Below, one piece after another: positions 5,848 through 13,018 of a stretch of DNA of 13,051 nt. The notes beneath the pieces were generated by a model. It was not told the origin of the DNA, searched no databases, and worked only from the letters and a program-made list of their open reading frames with translations. The position numbers and the translations under genes were made by a program. How positions within the stretch are numbered: the stretch's first letter is position 1; each line of letters begins with the position of its first letter. The stretch is from an uncultured Saprospiraceae bacterium (lineage in GTDB: Bacteria; Bacteroidota; Bacteroidia; Chitinophagales; Saprospiraceae): positions 1-13,051 of the forward strand of contig CALGLY010000188.1 in assembly GCA_937959095.1 (NCBI GenBank), in the 5' to 3' direction.

Positions 5848-7914
5848 CTATTCTTTCACAAACTTAAGAACCTGTTGTTCTCCTCGCTGATGAATCACGA
5901 GTACATACATACCTGCTTGTAAGTGTCCTACATCAAGTGTACTTTCAATCGTACCAATTCTTTGATGACGCTCTATCAATTGACCAACTGAATTGAATAC
6001 CTCCACGATTGCTGTTTCATCTTCTATACCTTTTACATTCAAGAAACTAGAGGTAGGATTTGGATAAAGACTAACTGCCTGTGGCATATCTAGTGGACTT
6101 ACATCCTCACTTCTATCTTCCAACATATCGAATTCATCCAAGTCATCTTCCTCGGAGGCTATCGGTACAGGGCTATTTCCGCTACCACAAATTTCAATAT
6201 TATTCAGAAGGAAACGCACCCGTTTCCCTGCACTAAGGTGTGCACCATGTACGCGAAGTAATACTTGAATAACTCTATCTTTTCTATTTTTATCTGTAGG
6301 TAAGGCAAACGTATAACTTCCGCCATTGTTGGCATAGCCCAAATGGGTGTAGCCCTGATTCGCATCTCGAATATATACGCGATACTTGTTTGCACCTTGA
6401 CACATATTGATTCTCATACTCGTAGCCGTTGCCCAGTTTTCAGGTGTTAGATTCAGGCGATAATCCACGTAATCACTAGCACCACCCACGCGCGTCACAT
6501 CAAACCAATTCGATTTGCCGCAGTTGTTCGAGTTTCTAGGTGTAGTAATCGTTACATTACTCGTATTTCTTGCATATACTATAGCACGACTATCCACACC
6601 ACTATTATAATCTGCTACGGTAGTATTACATGGCACTGCTCCGCATACTTCCATTTCATTTAAAAAGAAGCGAACGCTTTGCCCTGCTGTCATATGTGCT
6701 CCAAAAACTCGAAGTAGTACCTGTGTTACTTTATCTTTCCGATTGACTGTAGTAGGCAAATTAAAGGTATGACTTCCGCCATTTATAGCATCACCTAAGT
6801 TAGTATATTTTTGATCCGCATCTCGAATATATACACGGTATCGCACAGCACCTTGGCACATATTGAGAGATAGCGTAGTTTTATTTGACCAATTCTCATT
6901 CGGTACACTAAGACGATAATCTACATAGTCACTAGCTGCCCCCACACGCTTCACATCGAACCAATTCGATTTGCCGCAATTATTAGAGTTTCTAGGCGTA
7001 GTGATAGTGATATTACTTGCATTTCTTGTATGTACTGTAGCTCGACTCTCTACCCCACTGCCGTAATCTACGATTTTAGTACAGGGGCTTGCTGGACTGC
7101 TTGAATTATTAACGGTCAAAATCAACTTCGGACGATCTTCTCTAAAGCCTTCTTCCGCAGAAGCGAACACATGCGCCGAAGAGTTACTAGAAGTCAATAT
7201 AAAATTGATCGTTCCACCTTCCGATATATCTGATGTAGTGATTGTTTTAGTGTACTTGATCGTGGATGTATTGGTATTAAAATTGCCGTAATTCTTATTC
7301 GCACTAGGTTTATTAGAATTACTCAAGTTTGTTTCTGTCCAACTAGTATTCGTTCCTCTTGATACATTCACCGCCCCGGACTGTGGTATGCCAATTACAG
7401 AATAGGTTACTTGAAGCTTTGCACTCGTAATATTTCCTGGTAAATTCGGAACGGTATATTTCAAATAAGTGGTTTTTCCTCCGCCTACATGAAGCATCGA
7501 ATTATTCACTCTACTGCTCCCTGTCCAATAGGCATCATGTGCTGCATCCACAGGATAGTTATAAATACCTGTAGGTATATTTACTGTTATGGTCTTAGTT
7601 GCTGTACCTACAGCAAAGGTGGTTAAATTCATTACTGTGAGGGTAACCGTAAATGTACCGTTTGTGACATAAGTATTGCTCGCTGTTTTTCCCATAGTTC
7701 CTGCAGCACTAGTCTGATTGCCATCGCCAAAAGTCCACATATACTGCAAGGTTCCTGATTGAGAATCAGAAGTAGCAGCAGCATTGAAACTAACAGCTAG
7801 TGGCATTGGGCCTGAAGTAGAGGACGCAGTAAAGGAAACATTGGGAGTCGCTTGGAGGCTTGTGTATGCACCAAATAGCAAGATGGTACATAGTAAATGT
7901 AGGTAGCTTTTCAT
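5848..7914 (-). CDS. Secreted multidomain T9SS protein: PKD, DNRLRE-like and two tandem four-Cys domains
   Basis: A 688-residue secreted protein. In order: signal peptide (1-22, ending SLQA); PKD domain (about 25-112) with the WTFGDGNQT motif; a DNRLRE/CBM96-like beta domain (about 117-270: DAAHDAYW, TTYLKYTVP, SAKLQVTYS, SWTETNL, RPKLILTV); two tandem copies of a domain of about 147 residues (278-424 and 429-576); an acidic linker (588-605); and a T9SS type A sorting domain (about 616-688: LYPNPTSS, VEVFNSVGQLI, GMYVLVI, LKFVKE). Each tandem copy has four cysteines at matching positions (278/313/353/424 and 429/464/505/576). Both carry the stretch TITTPRNSNNCGKSNWFDV unchanged. No catalytic domain is recognised, so an adhesin, matrix or carbohydrate-binding surface role is inferred. 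T9SS export to the cell surface or medium follows from the sorting domain. It has its own promoter and terminator. Confidence 0.9.
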   Translation of the reverse strand: MKSYLHLLCTILLFGAYTSLQATPNVSFTASSTSGPMPLAVSFNAAATSDSQSGTLQYMWTFGDGNQTSAAGTMGKTASNTYVTNGTFTVTLTVMNLTTFAVGTATKTITVNIPTGIYNYPVDAAHDAYWTGSSRVNNSMLHVGGGKTTYLKYTVPNLPGNITSAKLQVTYSVIGIPQSGAVNVSRGTNTSWTETNLSNSNKPSANKNYGNFNTNTSTIKYTKTITTSDISEGGTINFILTSSNSSAHVFASAEEGFREDRPKLILTVNNSSSPASPCTKIVDYGSGVESRATVHTRNASNITITTPRNSNNCGKSNWFDVKRVGAASDYVDYRLSVPNENWSNKTTLSLNMCQGAVRYRVYIRDADQKYTNLGDAINGGSHTFNLPTTVNRKDKVTQVLLRVFGAHMTAGQSVRFFLNEMEVCGAVPCNTTVADYNSGVDSRAIVYARNTSNVTITTPRNSNNCGKSNWFDVTRVGGASDYVDYRLNLTPENWATATSMRINMCQGANKYRVYIRDANQGYTHLGYANNGGSYTFALPTDKNRKDRVIQVLLRVHGAHLSAGKRVRFLLNNIEICGSGNSPVPIASEEDDLDEFDMLEDRSEDVSPLDMPQAVSLYPNPTSSFLNVKGIEDETAIVEVFNSVGQLIERHQRIGTIESTLDVGHLQAGMYVLVIHQRGEQQVLKFVKE
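6187..6630 (-). repeat. Tandem domain repeat, copy B
   Basis: Encodes residues 429-576 of the PKD/T9SS protein. It is clearly homologous to the adjacent copy A at both protein and DNA level, with cysteines at 429, 464, 505 and 576. Motifs shared with copy A include SDYVDYRL, NMCQGA, YRVYIRDA, QVLLRV and GAH. Confidence 0.85.
6643..7083 (-). repeat. Tandem domain repeat, copy A
   Basis: Encodes residues 278-424 of the PKD/T9SS protein, with cysteines at 278, 313, 353 and 424. Only four residues separate it from copy B, which suggests internal duplication. The domain family is not one I recognise; a beta-sandwich with two disulfides is a guess. Confidence 0.85.
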
Positions 7915-7956
7915 ATTTATTTGTATTTATCTTAGATGAAGTCGTTAAACTCAATG

Positions 7957-7987
7957 CAAAAATAGATACTTTTGTAACAGAAAGCAA
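7957..7987 (-). promoter_or_regulatory. Bacteroidota-type promoter of the PKD/T9SS gene
   Basis: On the - strand, TATTTTTG (7964-7957) matches the -7 consensus TAnnTTTG exactly. A TTG (7987-7985) lies 20 bases upstream, the expected spacing for the -33 element used by the primary sigma factor of this phylum. The implied start near 7950 gives a leader of about 35 bases before the ATG at 7914. Confidence 0.55.
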
Positions 7988-8101
7988 TATTCAAAAAACA
8001 ACAAATTCCCAATATGGCATTAAAATCCCATCAAGGGAATTAATACAAAATTATATACTATATTAACAATTAATAATCAAAGTTATACGTAACTAAAATA
8101 A

Positions 8102-8120
8102 TATATGTTCATAACATATA
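8102..8120. promoter_or_regulatory. Operator-like palindrome
   Basis: TATATGTT (8102-8109) and AACATATA (8113-8120) form a perfect 8-bp inverted repeat with a 3-base centre. The size suits a dimeric repressor site, but it lies about 115 bases upstream of the predicted -33 element of the PKD/T9SS gene and is AT-rich, so it may be chance. Confidence 0.3.
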
Positions 8121-8227
8121 AATCGTGCCATTTTTTATTTTTTTTTGAAAAAAAAATCTAAAAACTATAATTACAAGGGAAAATTGGCATTTGGGAAAAA
8201 AGAAGAAGCTGTAATGAAGGTGAAATA

Positions 8228-8263
8228 TTAGGGCAAACACATCGCAAAATGAGCTTGCCCTTA
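8228..8263 (-). terminator. Possible terminator of the DUF6624 lipoprotein gene
   Basis: AGGGCAA (8230-8236) and TTGCCCT (8255-8261) form a perfect 7-bp stem with an 18-base loop, about 30 bases past the lipoprotein stop. The tail on the - strand (AATATTTC) is only moderately T-rich, so the call is tentative. Confidence 0.4.
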
Positions 8264-8291
8264 CAAAATATCCTGTAGTGGAGCATAGAAT

Positions 8292-9137
8292 CTAATTAGT
8301 AACTGCTTGCATTCGCTTTTTTTCTGCCTCAAAATCTAAGCCCCAGTTCGTAATATAGTCTTCAATCGGGCCTAAATCCATCGTAGCACGACGTTCATTT
8401 ACAAGCTCTGGATCTTCTAAATCTGCTAGGCTGCCATTCTGGATTTGAGAACCATAAATTTGCTTGTAACCATTGTTCATCAATAGGCGATCTTCCATGA
8501 GAGCTATAGAAGATTTAGGAAGTGTTCCTGCTTCCGAATACGCTTTTAGTTCTGGATAGTAATACGCCATAATATCAGAGGGTGAATGCTGAAAAACAAG
8601 CCAAATCGTGTTTAAATGCGCCTCCGACCAGCCACATTTTGTGATGGCAGAAATAACTTTTTGCTGGTTTCGCTGATCCACACTTCTCATATCTTCCATA
8701 CCATCACCTGATCGGACCGCTTGATCGGTTTCATGTATTTCATCATATAGTGCATCGAGGCTATCACAAGGAATATCTAATAAGGTTATCTCTTTGAGAG
8801 GATTGGCAACTATGGCACGTCTTTGTATATCCAAGAATTTATCTGCTAATACGATGGGGCGCACGCGTACTTCTCGTATCACACCTTTGGCATCTTCGTA
8901 GTAGTCTTTTGCTAGTTTTCCGCTATTGAGCAGGTCTTTTTCTTCGGCAGACAATTCGCTCCCATCTTGTCCCTTAAATTTGGCATACATATAATTGAAT
9001 GTACCTCCTTTGGTACGGGTAATGATTTCATCAGCAGGAATGAGTTGAAGCTCGCTTGTACTATCGGTTATTACTGATGGTTGTTGACAAGCAACAAGCA
9101 GTCCTACTAGAAATAGGAATAGAGTGTGCTGTTTCAT
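8292..9137 (-). CDS. DUF6624-domain lipoprotein
   Basis: A 281-residue lipoprotein from the chosen start. A short hydrophobic signal ends in the lipobox LVAC with Cys17 as the lipidation site. The C-terminal half (about 135-262) has the hallmarks of DUF6624: TDQAVR (137-142), DQRNQQKVISAITKCGW (154-170), QHSPSDIM with His184, MEDRLLMN (214-221), QIYGSQ (226-231), NERRATMDLGP (247-257) and IEDY. The molecular function of DUF6624 is not known to me. The ATG at 9137 was chosen over one at 9164 because it places the lipobox at a normal distance; the longer version adds nine residues before the signal peptide. It lies downstream of the TPR gene's terminator, so it probably has its own promoter, though I found no clear -7 box. 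The periplasmic or outer-membrane location is inferred from the lipobox. Confidence 0.85.
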   Translation of the reverse strand: MKQHTLFLFLVGLLVACQQPSVITDSTSELQLIPADEIITRTKGGTFNYMYAKFKGQDGSELSAEEKDLLNSGKLAKDYYEDAKGVIREVRVRPIVLADKFLDIQRRAIVANPLKEITLLDIPCDSLDALYDEIHETDQAVRSGDGMEDMRSVDQRNQQKVISAITKCGWSEAHLNTIWLVFQHSPSDIMAYYYPELKAYSEAGTLPKSSIALMEDRLLMNNGYKQIYGSQIQNGSLADLEDPELVNERRATMDLGPIEDYITNWGLDFEAEKKRMQAVTN

Positions 9138-9163
9138 AGTGTTGATATTTTGAAAAAAATGCA

Positions 9164-9207
9164 ATAAAAAAAGTCGAGAGATTAGTTAAAACCCCTCGAC
9201 TTCTTTT
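9164..9207 (-). terminator. Intrinsic terminator of the TPR-protein gene
   Basis: On the - strand, AAGTCGAG (9202-9195) pairs with CTCGACTT (9178-9171), followed by a run of seven T. It lies about 40 bases after the TPR stop and just before the lipoprotein start. A 13-base palindrome, CGCAAAATTTGCG (9219-9231), sits between the stop and this hairpin. Confidence 0.85.
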
Positions 9208-9239
9208 ATTTATATAGACGCAAAATTTGCGCATTTATT

Positions 9240-10634
9240 TTAATCTGAAAAACGTACTTTAACCGTCTCTCCTGTACACTTCGACTTCACTTTCTGTCCT
9301 TCTTTCACTTTACGCATGAAGCCTTCTTGACGCTCTGGGCGCGATGCGTTGTAGTTTGCAATCTTACGATTTGCATCTTCTGCTACACTTCCATCTACTG
9401 ACTTCGCATAAGAATACTTATCCAAAGCAGCTAGAATAGCTAAACGCTGCTGCCAAGAGTCACCACAACCACGACTCATACGTGCATATGTATCACCCAT
9501 TAGGATATATGCCTTACCTGCAAATTTACCACTTGTTGCTTTTCTAGCATGTGCTAGTACACCAGAAGTTGTTTTTAGCTTCCAAAGCTTCGTGTTTGCA
9601 ATCCAGTAGTTGTATTCTGCTGCATTCTCAGGGTGTGTTCCCATTGCTTCTTCCCACTTCTTTATTGCTCCAGTATAGTCCCCATCTTTATACAATTTAC
9701 TTGCAAGTGCACCTGGGTTATTTCTATTAAATTCATCTTGACGTGCTGTATTAGTAGAATCTGCATAAGCTGAATAGCGCGTCTGCATTTCCATTATCAT
9801 AGGATCTGATTGGTCACAACCTCTCTTTAGTAGCTCTTTAATAATTTTTGCTACTTCTTCTCCATCAGACATCTTCTTTTTGTACTCAGGTACCCACCTT
9901 GCCTTGAAGTATTCGCAATCGAAAATAGAGTTTTCTATTTCACGGAACTTCGCATTCATACGCTCTTTTGAAGCAGAATATGCTTCTGATAGTTGCTCGT
10001 TATTTTCGATATTATGATCGGCAATTGCATTCAGCTTCGTGTATATATCACGTGCTTTTTCCTTGGTCATATTCTCATTCGTGAACTCATATACTACGAT
10101 ATTTGCATATGGCTCAAAAATGATATACTCTGCTGTATTACCAGCTTTTTCAATCGCTTCATCTAGTGTTGCGATATTTTTAGAGTAAGGTACATTCAAG
10201 GTATAAAACATATTGAATGCCTCCCGTCCACGAATGTAGCCGATGTATTCATCAATATTGATATTCGGTAACTGAATAGAACCACTATCCATGCAGCCTG
10301 CCCAAGCATCATACATTTCTAGAATAGTCTTTTTGTATTCAGCTTTCTTTGTAGCGTCGGCTTCGTTCTTATACATATCCATGTATATATCAACGCCATC
10401 AGAGTAATGAAAATCGCGCTTTCCATCGGCAGCAGGAGCTAAATCAAATGCTTTTTTCCATTCTGGAAATGCCTTTACATAATCTTGTGCCTTGTAAAAA
10501 TCGCGGTATACCGTGTGTGCGCTTGAAGCAGCATCTTCATTCGGAGAGCCTACCCAAGTTTCGCACTGTGCATTCAAATCAATTGTAATTAGGGCAAAGA
10601 ATGCCACTATAACAGCAAATTGCAATACCTTCAT
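9240..10634 (-). CDS. Secreted tetratricopeptide-repeat protein
   Basis: 464 residues from the chosen ATG at 10634. An N-terminal signal peptide, MKVLQFAVIVAFFALITIDLNA, is followed by QCETW, a pattern common in Bacteroidota exported proteins. TPR-like helices are seen near 41-67 (YRDFYKAQDYVKAFPEWKKAFDLAP) and 309-337 (GALASKLYKDGDYTGAIKKWEEAMGTHP), with further helical repeats to about 420. The protein ends in a short tail with TGETVKVRFSD. TPR domains are protein-interaction scaffolds; the partner is unknown, and a periplasmic or envelope site is inferred. The frame is open to 10739, but that longer start would hide the signal peptide and run through leader hairpins. It lies 186 bases after the FadL-like barrel gene and has its own terminator. 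I know no specific name for it. Confidence 0.82.
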   Translation of the reverse strand: MKVLQFAVIVAFFALITIDLNAQCETWVGSPNEDAASSAHTVYRDFYKAQDYVKAFPEWKKAFDLAPAADGKRDFHYSDGVDIYMDMYKNEADATKKAEYKKTILEMYDAWAGCMDSGSIQLPNINIDEYIGYIRGREAFNMFYTLNVPYSKNIATLDEAIEKAGNTAEYIIFEPYANIVVYEFTNENMTKEKARDIYTKLNAIADHNIENNEQLSEAYSASKERMNAKFREIENSIFDCEYFKARWVPEYKKKMSDGEEVAKIIKELLKRGCDQSDPMIMEMQTRYSAYADSTNTARQDEFNRNNPGALASKLYKDGDYTGAIKKWEEAMGTHPENAAEYNYWIANTKLWKLKTTSGVLAHARKATSGKFAGKAYILMGDTYARMSRGCGDSWQQRLAILAALDKYSYAKSVDGSVAEDANRKIANYNASRPERQEGFMRKVKEGQKVKSKCTGETVKVRFSD

Positions 10635-10682
10635 AGTTTTAATAGTGTTGTTCAAAAAATTAAACATTCTAGAATGAGTTAA

Positions 10683-10790
10683 TCTCTTACTTTTTTCGTG
10701 ATAAAAGCCAAAAGAGTAAGAGAATATTTGTGCTTTCACAAATTAGACGAAACCTTATGCTTACTTAGTCACTATATAATCGTCTAATTT
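10683..10790. repeat. Cluster of three inverted repeats between the TPR and FadL-like genes
   Basis: Three stems lie in succession: TCTCTTAC/GTAAGAGA (10683-10690 / 10716-10723); ATTTGTG-cttt-CACAAAT (10726-10743), a perfect tetraloop hairpin; and AAATTAGACGA/TCGTCTAATTT (10740-10750 / 10780-10790), which overlaps the second by a few bases, so the two may compete. On the - strand this lies between the FadL-like stop and the TPR start. The 11-bp stem could end the upstream transcript, and the others may form a leader structure for the TPR gene. Confidence 0.55.
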
Positions 10791-10820
10791 ATAAAACACT
10801 AGGTTAATGTTTTTGAACGG

Positions 10821-12179
10821 TTAGTTAAATTTACGTTTAAAGAACCAAGTATTATCGTTGAGGGTGAAGCCAAGCGTGAGTTTTACATAGGTCTCATTTA
10901 TAGCTTCCTGTAACCCAAATTGTCCTGCTTCCAATGCAATATTCACAAAGGAGGTTTGTTGGCGAGGCAACACCACTGGCATTCCCATACCTAGTGTAAT
11001 AGCATAATGCTGTAATTGTTCACCCTGAAAACTCCTCGGATCATTGCTATAAAACGCTCCGATTCTATAACGAACACGCTTTAGATATTTGTTGTACGAA
11101 GCGTAGTCGGGCGTATACTCCAAGCCTACTGAAGCCTTAGATCCATTGCTCAAAGCCAATGACTGCGAGGGATTCACGTATTCGCTCCAATTTGCTAAAG
11201 TATAGTTAAAACCTACTCGCAGCTTATTTTCATCTTGATATTGAAACCCAAAAGAGAGTTCAGAGGGAAGTTTTCCTATACCTTTTTCATCCTGAATATT
11301 GGTAATGGTATCTCTTGCCAAGTCGCCTAAAGTAACAGAATACAGGCGACGGTACAATTTGCTCGTGGTCGTATTGAACTCTTGCGCGGCATTACCATGC
11401 AATCCAATCGTTATTTTTTTACCGTTTGCCACTAGTGCGCCCTTGTCGTTTTGTGATTTAAATACCCAATCGTACATAATACCTCCACTCCAAGTAACAC
11501 CACTTACGCTAATTCCATCAATGAAGTCATTGTAATAATAAGAAGAAGTATTATCAGTATCCTCCAAGAAGCTAAGACGTTGGTTGTCTATTCTGCCGAA
11601 AAAATACCCCAAGGACAATCCTACAGAAAGATTTTTGTAACGCACACCTGTACCCCAATTTATCTTGTAGGTACCGCCATTTCCTTGAAAAGAACTAGTG
11701 ATTGTATCTGGAATACTTGATATGCTTTCGATATCATAACCAACTTTGCTATAGGGTGTAAGTGCTACGCCCATACCCCATCCAAATTTTTTCTCTCTTC
11801 GATCTAGGGTTTCATTGATGGGGTTTCGCATCGGGAAACCAATGGCCATATAATTCAAGCCACCATCCCATACATTTGTATCGTTTTCGCCATCGCTAAG
11901 CAGCGTATATTCTGAATTCATACCTACCTCAAATGCTGTAGAGCGCAACCAACCGTAGGAGGCTGGATTGAGAATATTAAGATGGTAAGGATCATGGTAA
12001 CTCGCTGAAAGCCCACCCATGCCAGCCGAAGCGGCAAAATTTTGATCTATCAAATCCCCCAAACCTAAACGCGAATAAGGTGAATTACTCGTTGGCCCAG
12101 TTGTAGTCTGTGCAAACAACACAGATGTAGACAATAGAAAACCTGATAGTACTAATAATCTATTCCAAAAATTGGACAT
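10821..12179 (-). CDS. FadL-like outer-membrane beta-barrel protein
   Basis: 452 residues. The signal peptide (1-23, ending SVLFA before Q24) is followed by NSPYSRLGLGDL (33-44), AGMGGLSASY (52-61) and LNILNPASY (67-75), the hallmark N-terminus of a Bacteroidota barrel family distantly related to FadL/OmpP1. The rest is alternating aromatic and polar beta strands, ending in LGFTLNDNTWFFKRKFN, a plausible last strand. In the phylum this gene type often sits just after coaX. Here its ATG lies inside the last codons of coaX, a 20-base overlap in a different frame, so translational coupling is likely. FadL relatives transport hydrophobic compounds, but this subfamily's substrate is unknown to me. 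The start is well supported by the signal peptide. Confidence 0.85.
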   Translation of the reverse strand: MSNFWNRLLVLSGFLLSTSVLFAQTTTGPTSNSPYSRLGLGDLIDQNFAASAGMGGLSASYHDPYHLNILNPASYGWLRSTAFEVGMNSEYTLLSDGENDTNVWDGGLNYMAIGFPMRNPINETLDRREKKFGWGMGVALTPYSKVGYDIESISSIPDTITSSFQGNGGTYKINWGTGVRYKNLSVGLSLGYFFGRIDNQRLSFLEDTDNTSSYYYNDFIDGISVSGVTWSGGIMYDWVFKSQNDKGALVANGKKITIGLHGNAAQEFNTTTSKLYRRLYSVTLGDLARDTITNIQDEKGIGKLPSELSFGFQYQDENKLRVGFNYTLANWSEYVNPSQSLALSNGSKASVGLEYTPDYASYNKYLKRVRYRIGAFYSNDPRSFQGEQLQHYAITLGMGMPVVLPRQQTSFVNIALEAGQFGLQEAINETYVKLTLGFTLNDNTWFFKRKFN

Positions 12180-12891
12180 TATGATTTAAAATTTTATTCA
12201 ATCCTAAAAGGACTAAATTTTGGTGGACAAATATCTCTCTTTTCAGATGATTTGCAAAAAAAATAGCGTCTCCGCCCGTTAAAATGACGTTAATGCTGCC
12301 AAACTCGTCGGCACACCAGTCTATTACGCCTTGCATTTCGAGAGTTGCGCCCCATAAACCACCGTTTTGGATGGCATGTTGGGTCGTTTTCCCGATGGGT
12401 TCGCCAATAGACACAAGTGGCACTAAGGGCAAGGCATTCGTAAATTCGTGCATTGCCTTGAGGCGCATCTGCAAACCTGGTGCGATATTACCGCCCAAAT
12501 AATGCTTTTCTTTGGTTAATATATCGTAGGTGATGCAAGTGCCAGCATCTATCACCAAGCAGTTTTCCGCAGGATGTAAGTGCAATGCGCCCGCCACTGC
12601 CGCCAAACGATCTTTGCCGAGGGTTTGTGGTGTTTTGTATTTATTTTTGAATGGCAATCTCGTTTTCGTCGTCAATTCTACGGTCGAGAAGTTATCATTT
12701 AACCATTTTTTTGCAGTCTCATCTATCCCTGCTACAGTGGAATAGATGCAGTTTTCAATAGAATGGTTGGTTAAAACGGCTTGCAAATTGGCAGGCGTGA
12801 GCTGCTCGAAGATGGCTTTGTAGCGCAATTCGCTTTGCTCAAAAATGCCCAATTTGCTGCGTGTATTCCCGATGTCTATAGATAGAGTCAA
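12160..12891 (-). CDS. coaX: Type III pantothenate kinase
   Basis: 243 residues of the CoaX type. It phosphorylates pantothenate with ATP in the first committed step of coenzyme A synthesis, in the cytoplasm. Motifs: DIGNTRSKLG (6-15), the phosphate-binding loop; TLGKDRLAA (90-98), with the G-x-D-R motif holding the catalytic aspartate; DAGTC (115-119); GGNIAPGL (133-140); and LWGATLEMQG (179-188). The start is TTG at 12891: the only nearby upstream ATG (12900) is in frame but followed at once by TAG, and CoaX proteins usually begin a few residues before D-x-GNT. The length matches the family. A weak AGG precedes the start. The gene overlaps the following barrel gene by 20 bases. It is probably the first gene of a short operon, since a large hairpin lies upstream. 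Confidence 0.95.
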   Translation of the reverse strand: MTLSIDIGNTRSKLGIFEQSELRYKAIFEQLTPANLQAVLTNHSIENCIYSTVAGIDETAKKWLNDNFSTVELTTKTRLPFKNKYKTPQTLGKDRLAAVAGALHLHPAENCLVIDAGTCITYDILTKEKHYLGGNIAPGLQMRLKAMHEFTNALPLVPLVSIGEPIGKTTQHAIQNGGLWGATLEMQGVIDWCADEFGSINVILTGGDAIFFANHLKREIFVHQNLVLLGLNKILNHNVQFLE

Positions 12892-12915
12892 TACCTACAT
12901 TGTTGGTTCTATGAT

Positions 12916-13004
12916 AAATCCCGTGACCAAGCCGAAGAAAAAGTAAGCATAACACTACTTAATCGTACATTTTTATGCTTACTTTTTCTTCGTCCACGAG
13001 ATTT
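12916..13004 (-). terminator. Large hairpin upstream of coaX, possible terminator of the preceding gene
   Basis: Perfect 20-bp arms (12933-12952, CGAAGAAAAAGTAAGCATAA, and 12973-12992) enclose a 20-base loop. Outside an internal bulge, a second helix pairs 12916-12925 with 12995-13004 at 9 of 10 positions. It lies in the 127 bases between coaX and a stop codon at 13019-13021 on the same strand, so a terminator or 3'-end stem for the preceding gene is the simplest reading. There is no downstream T-run on the - strand; the T5 is inside the stem. Confidence 0.55.
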
Positions 13005-13018
13005 GTCAAAGAACGAAA

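Larger units (their letters stand above)
7915..8291. other. AT-rich 377-base intergenic spacer
   Basis: No convincing gene on either strand; the short open frames here are AT-rich and lack start context or recognisable protein features. It holds the promoter of the PKD/T9SS gene, an inverted repeat AATTCCC...GGGAATT (8004-8010 / 8035-8041), a TATATGTT...AACATATA palindrome (8102-8120), a run of nine T, one G and nine A (8138-8156), and a weak hairpin near 8230-8261 after the lipoprotein gene. Confidence 0.7.

Noticed and set aside
6187..7083. CRISPR array or mobile repeat
   Set aside because: The repetition is a protein-domain duplication in one open frame, not short repeats with spacers.
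7860..8066. + strand open frame in the AT-rich spacer
   Set aside because: It starts antisense to the signal peptide of the PKD/T9SS protein and crosses its promoter; no homology signs.
9138..9164. Longer start for the DUF6624 lipoprotein
   Set aside because: Nine extra residues before the signal peptide; the lipobox at residue 17 from the later ATG is the normal arrangement.
10635..10739. Longer start for the TPR protein
   Set aside because: It would bury the clear signal peptide beginning at 10634 and translate two leader hairpins.
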